Source of the DNA: DATJLY01 sp035532935
Lineage (GTDB): Bacteria; Pseudomonadota; Alphaproteobacteria; ATCC43930; CGMCC-115725
Reading direction: 5' to 3'
DNA: 64,000 nucleotides
Assembly (NCBI GenBank): GCA_035532935.1
Contig: DATKQE010000085.1
Location: forward strand, 62,001 to 126,000
The position numbers were made by a program, and so were the translations under genes. Under the pieces are notes generated by a model. It searched no databases. It saw only the letters and a list, made by a program, of their open reading frames with translations, and was not told the DNA's origin. This document shows positions 33,514 to 40,534 of the stretch, piece after piece (position 1 is the stretch's first letter; the number at the start of each line of letters is the position of its first letter).

Positions 33514-34485
33514 ATGGGCGAGATCGACGTGGCGGTGACAGAGGCGCGCGCGCTGACGCCGTCCATCCGCGAGCTGGTGCTGGTCGCCGCCGATGGCGCG
33601 GCGCTGCCGCCGTGGGAGCCGGGCGCGCATGTCGCGGTCGACGTGCGGCTCGACGATGGCGCGAGCGAGGCGCGCGCCTATGCGCTGGTCGGCGGGACCG
33701 AGGCGGCGGACGATCCCCCCGACACCTATCGCATCGCGGTCGAACGCAAGGTCGAGAGCCGCGGCGGATCGCGCTTTCTCCATGATCGCGTCGCGGTCGG
33801 CGCCCGGCTGTCGATCGCGCCGCCGCGCAATGATTTTGCGCTGCATTACCACCAGGCCGACCGTTTGCTCATCGCCGGCGGCATCGGCATCGTGCCGATC
33901 TATGCGATGGCGCGCGTGCTGGTGCGGCGCGGCATCCCGTTCGCGCTGCACTACGCCGGGCCGGACCGGGCCGAGATGGCTTATGTCGCCGAGCTGGAAC
34001 GACTGTGCGGCGGCGCCGCGCATTTCCATTACGAGGGTGGACGGCTCGATCTCGATGCGGAATTCGCGGCGCTGGACTATCCGGCCGAGGTCTATGTCTG
34101 CGGCCAGCGGCCGATGAACCAGGCACTGGTGGGCCAGGCGCTCGAGAATGGATTGTCGCGGCTGCAGGTCCTGCAGCAATGCTTCGATCCGCCGGTGCCG
34201 GCGCCGCCCAACGAGGATGTCGAATTCGAGGTCGAACTGCGCCGCTCCGGCATCGTCGCAACCGTGCCGACCGATTCCAGCATTCTCGAAACGCTGCTCG
34301 CCAACGGCTATCCGGCGCAGTTCTATTGCGGCCGTGGCGAGTGCGGCTTCTGCCCGCTGCCGGTGCTGGAGGCCGACGGGCCGATCGAGCATCGCGACCA
34401 TTTCCTCGGCGCCGAAGAGCGGGGCGACCATCTCTGCATCTGCGTCTCGCGGCTCAAGGGCAAGCGGCTCGTCCTCGACGCCTAG
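33514..34485 (+). CDS. PDR/VanB-family oxidoreductase (FMN, NAD, 2Fe-2S)
   Basis: A 323-residue reductase of the phthalate dioxygenase reductase type. The flavin-binding barrel covers about residues 1-105 (R-A-Y-A-L-V, replacing the usual R-x-Y-S), the NAD domain about 106-225 (G-G-I-G-I-V-P-I and Y-V-C-G-Q-R-P-M), and a plant-type 2Fe-2S domain the remainder, with C-G-R-G-E-C-G-F-C and a final Cys in L-C-I-C-V-S. Such reductases feed a Rieske oxygenase, for example VanA. No Rieske oxygenase gene is in the cluster, so its partner is elsewhere, possibly for demethylating vanillate from the ferA/ferB-like module. Confidence 0.92.
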   Translation: MGEIDVAVTEARALTPSIRELVLVAADGAALPPWEPGAHVAVDVRLDDGASEARAYALVGGTEAADDPPDTYRIAVERKVESRGGSRFLHDRVAVGARLSIAPPRNDFALHYHQADRLLIAGGIGIVPIYAMARVLVRRGIPFALHYAGPDRAEMAYVAELERLCGGAAHFHYEGGRLDLDAEFAALDYPAEVYVCGQRPMNQALVGQALENGLSRLQVLQQCFDPPVPAPPNEDVEFEVELRRSGIVATVPTDSSILETLLANGYPAQFYCGRGECGFCPLPVLEADGPIEHRDHFLGAEERGDHLCICVSRLKGKRLVLDA

Positions 34486-34505
34486 CGGCGCGCGGAGGTC
34501 CGTCC

Positions 34506-35459
34506 TCACGCAAACTGCGGAAAGAGCGCGAGCGCGTTGGCGCGGTCGATCGCGGCGAGCCGGTCGGGCGCATGCAATCCGGGCTCGGTATGGGCGGTGA
34601 GCGCTTCGGCGACGACGCGGGCGTTGGCGAAGGGCCAGTCGCTGCCGAACACGATGCGCTCGGGCGCGGCCACGGTCGCGAGCGCGCCCATCGTCTGCGC
34701 GCCGGGCGACAGCGCCGTGTCGTACCAATAACGCTTGAGGCCGGCAAGAATCGCCGCGCGCGGAAGCTGCGGCATGCGCGAATCAATCATCGGCGCGACC
34801 GACAGCCGCCAGGCGAAATAGGGCAGAACGCCGCCGGCATGGGCAAGAATGAATCGGATGTGCGGGAATCGCTCGAGCGTGCCCGACAAGAGCAGGTTCG
34901 CAGCGGCGCGGGTGGTGTCGAACAGATACTCCATCATGAATCCCGGCCACGGCAGATCAAGGCCGCGGCTCGACGGGTGATAGGCGGGGTGCACGAACAC
35001 CACGGCGCCGCGCCGGTCGAGCGCCGCGAGCACCGGGTCGAAATGCGGGTCGCCGAGGAACTTCTCGCCATAGCTCGCGAACAGGCAGACGCCGGCGAAG
35101 CACAGCGCGTCATAGGCATGATCGATCTCGGCGATGGCGTGATCGCGGTCGTGCATCGGCACCAGCGCGAAGGCGCCGAAGCGCCGCGGCCAGCGCTGAT
35201 TGAGCTCGGCCGCGTACTCGTTGCAGCGCCGGGCAAGACGCCGCGCCGCCTCGCCCGTCACGAACTGCACGCCGGGCTGAGCGAGCGAGGTGATCGCGGT
35301 CTCGATCTCGCTGCGGTCCATCAGTTCGAGGGCAAGCTCGGGCGACCAGTCGGGGTAACGGCCGAGGGCCGGGCCGGTCCCCGCCTCATAGACTGCGTCG
35401 CGGTAGAAGGACGGGATGAAGTGCAGGTGGACGTCGATTCGCCGTGCCGCCATGACCAT
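34506..35459 (-). CDS. Amidohydrolase-2 family (ACMSD/LigW-like decarboxylase or hydrolase)
   Basis: A 317-residue amidohydrolase_2 protein. The N-terminal I-D-V-H-L-H-F-I-P motif, V-F-V-H-P-A-Y-H-P, I-L-A-H-A-G-G and V-F-G-S-D-W-P-F-A supply the expected metal and catalytic residues of the aminocarboxymuconate-semialdehyde decarboxylase group, which includes aromatic acid decarboxylases such as gamma-resorcylate and 5-carboxyvanillate types. The start may be 35459 or the ATG six bases inside it. It follows the HpcH aldolase gene by nine bases, so the pair form one transcript. Likely role: decarboxylation or hydrolysis of an aromatic or ring-cleavage product. Confidence 0.87.
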   Translation of the reverse strand: MVMAARRIDVHLHFIPSFYRDAVYEAGTGPALGRYPDWSPELALELMDRSEIETAITSLAQPGVQFVTGEAARRLARRCNEYAAELNQRWPRRFGAFALVPMHDRDHAIAEIDHAYDALCFAGVCLFASYGEKFLGDPHFDPVLAALDRRGAVVFVHPAYHPSSRGLDLPWPGFMMEYLFDTTRAAANLLLSGTLERFPHIRFILAHAGGVLPYFAWRLSVAPMIDSRMPQLPRAAILAGLKRYWYDTALSPGAQTMGALATVAAPERIVFGSDWPFANARVVAEALTAHTEPGLHAPDRLAAIDRANALALFPQFA

Positions 35460-35468
35460 CTCGCGCGC

Positions 35469-36272
35469 TCAATAGGGCGAGGCGGACTTGTTCGCCGCCT
35501 CGGGCGCGGCCGTGCCGGCACGCATCTCCTTCACCGCCTGGTTCCCCGCGAGCGTGAGCAGACGCGAATCGCCGAGCACGGTTACCGAGTCGAAGCCCAT
35601 GGCGATCATGCGCTTGGCATAGGCGGTGCTGCCGGTATGAATGCAGGCCCGGATGCGATGCCGGCGACAGCCGTCGAGCACGCTGCGCAGCGCGGCCACC
35701 ACATTCTCCTCGCTCCGGTCGAGCCCGTGCGCCAGGCCGAGCGAGACCGAAAGGTCCGACGGGCCGATATAGACCCCGTCGAGTTCGGGGGTCGAAAGAA
35801 TGGCGTCGAGATTGCCGAGCGCCTCGCGCGTCTCGATCATCGCCAGCGCGAGGACGGTGTCATTGGCCTTGACGGGGTAATCGGCGCCGCCATAGAGCAC
35901 GGCGCGCGTCGGCCCCGAGCTGCGATAGCCGCGCGGGGCATAGCGGCACGCGCCGACGAAGCGCTCGCACTCGGCGCGGCTGTTCACCATCGGGCAGATG
36001 ATGCCATAGGCGCCGGCATCGAGCGCCTTCATGATCGCCGCCGGGTCGTTCCAGGGCACGCGCACCATCGGCGTCACCGGCGTGGTCGAGATGGCCTGGA
36101 GCATCGACACCATCACCTGGTAATCGATGAGGCCGTGCTGGGTGTCGATGGTCAGCGAGTCCCAGCCCATATGCGCCATCAGCTCGGCGGCGAAGCCGCT
36201 GGGAATGGCGCACCAGCCGTTGATGACGGCGCCGCCCGCCGCCCAGATCGTCCGGATCCTGTTCTCGCGCAT
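35469..36272 (-). CDS. HpcH/HpaI-type class II aldolase
   Basis: A 267-residue TIM-barrel aldolase of the 4-hydroxy-2-oxoheptanedioate aldolase family. The pattern D-T-Q-H-G-L-I-D around residue 43, M-V-R-V-P-W-N-D, I-I-C-P-M-V-N-S, A-M-I-E-T near 148 (metal-binding Glu) and G-P-S-D-L-S-V-S-L-G (metal Asp) is complete. The enzyme splits 4-hydroxy-2-oxo acids to pyruvate and an aldehyde, the usual last step of meta-cleavage pathways; this fits the extradiol dioxygenase across the cluster. It is the first gene of the pair with the amidohydrolase. Confidence 0.9.
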   Translation of the reverse strand: MRENRIRTIWAAGGAVINGWCAIPSGFAAELMAHMGWDSLTIDTQHGLIDYQVMVSMLQAISTTPVTPMVRVPWNDPAAIMKALDAGAYGIICPMVNSRAECERFVGACRYAPRGYRSSGPTRAVLYGGADYPVKANDTVLALAMIETREALGNLDAILSTPELDGVYIGPSDLSVSLGLAHGLDRSEENVVAALRSVLDGCRRHRIRACIHTGSTAYAKRMIAMGFDSVTVLGDSRLLTLAGNQAVKEMRAGTAAPEAANKSASPY

Positions 36273-36341
36273 GAACTACGTCCTCCCTCGCCGCGGCGCA
36301 TAGGCTTAGCGGAGCGGAGCCCTCGGAGTCGAGCATGCGCA

Positions 36342-36372
36342 TACGACCGCGCCCGTCGCGGGCGCGGTCGTA
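36342..36372. repeat. Perfect 14-bp GC-rich hairpin
   Basis: TACGACCGCGCCCG and its exact inverse complement flank a three-base TCG loop. It lies 70 bases before the HpcH start and about 100 bases after the end of the small secreted-protein gene (both minus strand). No T tract follows, so it could be a factor-dependent terminator element, RNA stabiliser or a protein-binding palindrome. Confidence 0.7.
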
Positions 36373-36419
36373 CAGGGGTTCGACGCTGGCGATGAATTAC
36401 GAGGCGAGACCGCCCATCA

Positions 36420-36449
36420 GCACGAGCAGGCGCCCCGTCCTGCTCGTGC
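36420..36449 (-). terminator. Hairpin after the secreted-protein gene
   Basis: GCACGAGCAGG and CCTGCTCGTGC form an 11-bp stem with an eight-base loop, beginning 20 bases after the stop codon of the minus-strand gene at 36469. There is no T tract, so intrinsic termination is uncertain. Confidence 0.45.
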
Positions 36450-36468
36450 CAAAGGCCGGGGCATCAGA

Positions 36469-36891
36469 TCAGCCACCAACCTTCGTCGCGGTCGCGGTGC
36501 GGGGGCCGCACTCGCCGGCCCAGCCGACTTCGCCCGAGCTACCGCTCAGCTTGCCGGTGACGTGGAAATTCTGCCAGCTGACGCTCACGCTGCCATCAGG
36601 CGATACCGACCCGGTGACCGGAGAAGAATTGGAGGACTTGCCAGCCACAATCGAGTTCCCGGGAGTCCGATGCAGGTCGCCGATCACCTGGCCGTCTTTG
36701 ACCGTGAAGGGAAGACGCAGCGCCGGGCACGTGTACTGCCCTTCGGCACCGATGGCGCCGCCCGATGGAGGAGCATCGATGACCCATTTACCGTCGAAGG
36801 GCCCTGCCGCGCGCGCCGGCAGGGTCGATAACGCAACCGCGACGACAGCCACCGAGGTGATGGTCGTCAACATGGGCAAGAATCGCGCCAT
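36469..36891 (-). CDS. Small secreted protein of unknown function
   Basis: A 140-residue protein with a signal peptide (M-A-R-F-L-P then a hydrophobic stretch to A-R-A-A). The mature part starts G-P-F-D-G-K-W-V-I-D-A-P, has two cysteines that could form a disulfide (Y-T-C-P-A and G-E-C-G-P) and alternating beta-type sequence (V-S-P-D-G-S-V-S-V-S-W). This looks like a small all-beta periplasmic domain seen in alphaproteobacterial hypothetical proteins. GGGAGA lies upstream of ATG 36891; an in-frame ATG 75 bases upstream would destroy the signal peptide. Function unknown. Confidence 0.7.
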   Translation of the reverse strand: MARFLPMLTTITSVAVVAVALSTLPARAAGPFDGKWVIDAPPSGGAIGAEGQYTCPALRLPFTVKDGQVIGDLHRTPGNSIVAGKSSNSSPVTGSVSPDGSVSVSWQNFHVTGKLSGSSGEVGWAGECGPRTATATKVGG

Positions 36892-37283
36892 TGGTGAAAT
36901 CTCCCTTATTGTGCTCAGTCCGCTGGAGGCGTGGCTTGGAAGAATTTGGAAAGACCCCCCAATCACGTGGAACCCCCGTTAACGACAATTGCACTGAACC
37001 GTGCTGCTGTCAATGACGCGCAAACGATTATTGCTTTGCTTGCAAGCCTTGATATCGCTGGCTAATTCCCGATTCTGCGCCATCCATGCCGGTGCCGTGC
37101 GGGCGCCTTTCCCGCCATCTGCGGCATTTCTGCCGCACCTCGTTGCAGCCGCTCCGCACGCCGCGGACGGCACGCAACCCGGCTTGAGCCAAGGCGACGA
37201 CATATGATATCGTTAACGACGAGCGGCATCAATAACGTTGACCATCCGTAACCAAATTGTGCGGCGGATCGAGCATAAAAACC
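36892..37283. other. AT-richer intergenic region before the cNMP-patatin gene
   Basis: About 390 bases without a convincing gene and visibly less GC-rich than its neighbours. CGTTAACGAC occurs twice (36977-36986 and 37211-37220). A TATGAT hexamer at 37203-37208 could be a -10 element for the gene at 37284, but no well-spaced -35 is seen. The region separates divergent genes and probably holds both promoters. Confidence 0.5.
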
Positions 37284-39035
37284 ATGCCTCGCGAAACGGG
37301 CGACAATCAATGGGTCACGCTGATAGCGAAAGTGGCGCCGTTTTCTTACCTCTCCGAAGATGAAGTGTTAGAAATATCGGATAGTTTTACTTGGTTCACT
37401 GCGCTCGGCGGCAAGACATTAATTCACCAGAACGACCCTTCCGATGAATTGTTCATCGTCGTGAGCGGCGCGCTCGGGGTCTATATCCGCACCGCCACTG
37501 GCGAGGAACGCTTCGTCGGGCGTATCCCGCCCGGCGAGGTGGTCGGCGAGATGGGGCTCATCAGCGGCGAGCCGCGCTCGGCGACCGTACGCTGCCTGCG
37601 CGACGCCGAATGTCTCGCCATCGCCAAGCGCGACTGGGATGCCTTTGCCGAGCGCCATCCGGGCGCGCTGCTGGCGATCACCAAGACCCTGATCAGCCGT
37701 CTGCGCGCGGCGCAAAGCGACCCGGCGCCAAAGCGTTTCGACCGCTCGCTGGCGATCATTCCCCACGATCCCACGATCGACGGTCAGGACCTTGCGCAGC
37801 GGTTGACGGCGGCGCTCGGCGTGCATAACCGGGTGGCCTGCGTCACGCGCGAGCTGGCGGCCGGCCGGTCGCTCGACTGGTTCCGCGAGCTCGAGGCGGA
37901 GCACAGCATCGTCGTCTACCTGGCCGAGGCCGGCCCGACGCCGTGGACGCAGATCTGCCTGCGCCAGGCGGATTCGCTGCTTCTCGTCGCGCGCGGCGGT
38001 CGGCCCGCGTCGCCGTTCGACGCGCTGCGCTTCGACAGCACGCCCGAAGCGATCCGGCCGATGGACCTCGCGCTGCTGTGGGAGCCGGGCGCGACCATCA
38101 AGGGCACGGCGGACTGGCTCACGCTCTACGACTTCAAGATGCACCATCACCTCCGCGGCGATGCCGATGTCGAACGATTGGCGCGGCTCATGACCGGCAA
38201 GGCCATCGGCCTCGTGCTCGCCGGCGGCGGCGCGCGCGGCGTCGCGCATTATGGCGTGATCTGGGCCTTGCGCGACCACGGCATCCCGGTCGACCTCGTC
38301 GGCGGCACCAGCATCGGCTCGATCGTGGCGGCGATGGTCGCGGCCGAGTGGCCGCGCGACAAGATGGTGCATTGCTATCGCGACACGTTCAGCGGCCGCA
38401 GCCCGCTCACCGATTTCACCATCCCGACCGTGGCGCTGCTCGCCGGCCGCCGCCTGGGCCAGTGGCTGGAGAAATGGTTCGGTGGCACCGCCATCGAGGA
38501 TTTGCCGCTGACTTTCTTCTGCCTTTCCACCAACCTCACCGTCACCGGGCCCGCCATCCACAATCGCGGCCCGCTCACGACCTGGATCCGCGCCTCGATC
38601 TCGATTCCCGGTGTCCTGCCCCCGCTCATCGACGAGGGACAGGTCTATGTCGATGGCGGCGTCATCAACAACATGCCCGTCGACGTCATGCGCGAGATCG
38701 GGCGCGGTCCGGTGATCGCGGTCGACATCCACTCCGATACCCCGTTCACGGCGAACAAGGAGTCGCGGTCGCGCGCCTTCGGCCTATGGCGCCCGCCGCC
38801 GGGTCCCACCATCTTCCAGGTGCTGTGGCGGGTCGCGACCATCAACGCCGCCGCGACCTATGGCTCGGCGCGGTTCCGGCCCGATGTCCTGCTGAAGCCG
38901 GATATCGGTTCGATCGGACTGCTCGATTGGAAGGGACTCGAGGCCTCGATGGGCAAAGGCTACGAATACACCACGGCGCGAATGGAGGAGATCAAGGCGA
39001 AGCTGGACGCGGCCATGGCAACGGGCATGCCGTAG
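37284..39035 (+). CDS. Cyclic-nucleotide-binding patatin-like phospholipase (NTE family)
   Basis: A 583-residue protein with an N-terminal cyclic-nucleotide-binding domain (about residues 15-135; P-P-G-E-V-V-G-E-M-G-L and P-R-S-A-T-V), a linker Rossmann-like part, and a C-terminal patatin domain. The catalytic dyad is Ser343 in G-G-T-S-I-G and Asp457 in V-D-G-G-V, with G-G-G-A-R-G as oxyanion loop. This is the bacterial counterpart of neuropathy target esterase, a lysophospholipase. ATG 37284 was preferred over a TTG nine codons upstream. The ACT-domain gene follows after 22 bases. Confidence 0.93.
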   Translation: MPRETGDNQWVTLIAKVAPFSYLSEDEVLEISDSFTWFTALGGKTLIHQNDPSDELFIVVSGALGVYIRTATGEERFVGRIPPGEVVGEMGLISGEPRSATVRCLRDAECLAIAKRDWDAFAERHPGALLAITKTLISRLRAAQSDPAPKRFDRSLAIIPHDPTIDGQDLAQRLTAALGVHNRVACVTRELAAGRSLDWFRELEAEHSIVVYLAEAGPTPWTQICLRQADSLLLVARGGRPASPFDALRFDSTPEAIRPMDLALLWEPGATIKGTADWLTLYDFKMHHHLRGDADVERLARLMTGKAIGLVLAGGGARGVAHYGVIWALRDHGIPVDLVGGTSIGSIVAAMVAAEWPRDKMVHCYRDTFSGRSPLTDFTIPTVALLAGRRLGQWLEKWFGGTAIEDLPLTFFCLSTNLTVTGPAIHNRGPLTTWIRASISIPGVLPPLIDEGQVYVDGGVINNMPVDVMREIGRGPVIAVDIHSDTPFTANKESRSRAFGLWRPPPGPTIFQVLWRVATINAAATYGSARFRPDVLLKPDIGSIGLLDWKGLEASMGKGYEYTTARMEEIKAKLDAAMATGMP

Positions 39036-39057
39036 GCGCCGGGCGGGAGCGGGAACA

Positions 39058-39588
39058 ATGGCTTCGGTCGCGCTGCTGTCGATCTTGTGCCGGGACCAGG
39101 TCGGCCTCGTCGCGGCGATCGCCGATCATCTCTTCGCGCAGGGGATCAATCTTCGCGACACCACCTTCGCGGCGCTGGGCCAGGGCGCGGAGTTCACCGC
39201 GATCTGCGAGTTGCCGGCGGCGCTGTCGCCGGCGGCGCTCGAGGACGGCCTCGCGCTGGTGGCGGAGCTCGAGGGCGCCACGATCCGGGTCGTGCCCTAT
39301 CCGTTCGATCCGGTGTCGGGACCGATGGGGCGCATCACCCATCGTGTCGCGATCGAGGGCGGCGACCAGCTCGGCCTCATCGCCCGGCTCGCCGAGATTT
39401 TCGCGCAATATGGCGCCAACATCGTGCGACTCGATGCGCAGAAGCTGCCCGAGGCCGAAGGCGGGCGCTATGTGACGCGGTTTGCCGTCTGGCTGTTGCC
39501 CGAGCGGGCGCAGATCTGCCTTGCCGCGGTCGCCAACACGGCCGGCAGCATGGGGCTGGCGAGCCGGGTGGAAGCCGTGTCCGGCTGA
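39058..39588 (+). CDS. Two-ACT-domain protein (GcvR-like)
   Basis: A 176-residue protein made of two ACT domains. The first starts V-A-L-L-S-I-L-C-R-D-Q-V-G-L-V-A-A-I and continues G-I-N-L-R-D; the second starts H-R-V-A-I-E-G-G-D-Q-L-G-L-I-A-R-L and continues G-A-N-I-V-R-L. Length and layout match GcvR-type regulators (glycine cleavage repressor relatives), which bind amino acids or partner regulators. No gcv gene is nearby. It lies between the patatin and the Sir2 gene with short gaps, so it is likely in the same transcript. Confidence 0.85.
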   Translation: MASVALLSILCRDQVGLVAAIADHLFAQGINLRDTTFAALGQGAEFTAICELPAALSPAALEDGLALVAELEGATIRVVPYPFDPVSGPMGRITHRVAIEGGDQLGLIARLAEIFAQYGANIVRLDAQKLPEAEGGRYVTRFAVWLLPERAQICLAAVANTAGSMGLASRVEAVSG

Positions 39589-39604
39589 GCAACGCGGAGC
39601 GACG

Positions 39605-40378
39605 ATGACCCTGACGCCTGCCGCATCCGACGATCGCGAGTTCGCGGCGCTCGCGCACCTGCTTGCGGCAGCGCGGCGCGGCGTCGTGTTCACCGGTGCG
39701 GGGATCAGCACGGAATCGGGCATTCCCGATTTTCGCAGCCCGGGCGGGCTGTGGACGCGCATGGCGCCCATTGATTTCCAGAGCTTTCTCGCCTCGGAGG
39801 CGGCGCGGCGCGAATCCTGGCGGCGGCGGTTCGACAGCGACGCCGTGATGCGCGCGGCCCGCCCCAATCGCGGCCATCGGGCGGTCGCCGAACTGGTCCG
39901 GCGCGGCCGGATCGCCGCTGTGATCACGCAGAACATCGACGGCCTGCATCAAGCCTCGGGCCTGGCCGAGGACCAGGTGATCGAGCTGCACGGCAATACG
40001 ACCTATGCGCATTGCCTCGACTGCGCCGAGCGATACGAGATCGACGCGCTGCGCCCCGCCTTCGAGCGCACCGGCGCCGCGCCGCGCTGCGGGCGCTGCG
40101 GCGGCTTCGTCAAAACCGCGACCGTCTCGTTCGGCCAGGCGATGCCGGAGGCGGCGATGCGGCGCGCGCAGGCGGCGACGCTGGCGGCCGATGTCTTCGT
40201 CGTGGTCGGCTCGTCGCTGGTCGTCTACCCGGCCGCCGGCTTTCCCGAGCGCGCCAAGCACAACGGCGCCGCGCTCGCCATCGTCAATCACGATCCCACC
40301 CCGCTCGACGCGCGCGCCGATGTCGTCGTTCGCGGCGCGATCGGCGCGGCGCTGGGGACGGCGGTCGGGATCGATTGA
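39605..40378 (+). CDS. cobB: NAD-dependent protein deacetylase, Sir2/CobB family
   Basis: A 257-residue sirtuin. It has the NAD-binding G-A-G-I-S and I-P-D-F-R-S motifs, T-Q-N-I-D-G-L-H, catalytic His129 in E-L-H-G, a structural zinc site with two C-x-x-C pairs (C-L-D-C and C-G-R-C), and V-V-G-S-S-L-V-V-Y-P near the end. It removes acetyl (or longer acyl) groups from lysines, often controlling acyl-CoA synthetases; two such ligase-type enzymes occur in this genome region, though no link is shown. An intrinsic terminator follows directly. Confidence 0.95.
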   Translation: MTLTPAASDDREFAALAHLLAAARRGVVFTGAGISTESGIPDFRSPGGLWTRMAPIDFQSFLASEAARRESWRRRFDSDAVMRAARPNRGHRAVAELVRRGRIAAVITQNIDGLHQASGLAEDQVIELHGNTTYAHCLDCAERYEIDALRPAFERTGAAPRCGRCGGFVKTATVSFGQAMPEAAMRRAQAATLAADVFVVVGSSLVVYPAAGFPERAKHNGAALAIVNHDPTPLDARADVVVRGAIGAALGTAVGID

Positions 40379-40391
40379 AGCGATGGTTCGG

Positions 40392-40422
40392 ACGCCGCGT
40401 CTTCCGCCGCCGCGGCGTTTTT
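40392..40422 (+). terminator. Rho-independent terminator after cobB
   Basis: An eight-bp GC-rich stem (ACGCCGCG / CGCGGCGT) with an 11-base loop is followed by a run of five T, 14 bases after the cobB stop. It separates the patatin-ACT-cobB transcript from the electron-transfer cluster. Confidence 0.75.
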
Positions 40423-40534
40423 CGCGGCCCGCTTCAATCAGAGCCTGTTGTGAAAATCGCCGATATGGTATTGCATGGGCACAAGAGCGCGCCGGCAATG
40501 TGAGGGCGCGTTCGCTTGATGTGTGGGGGATGCA

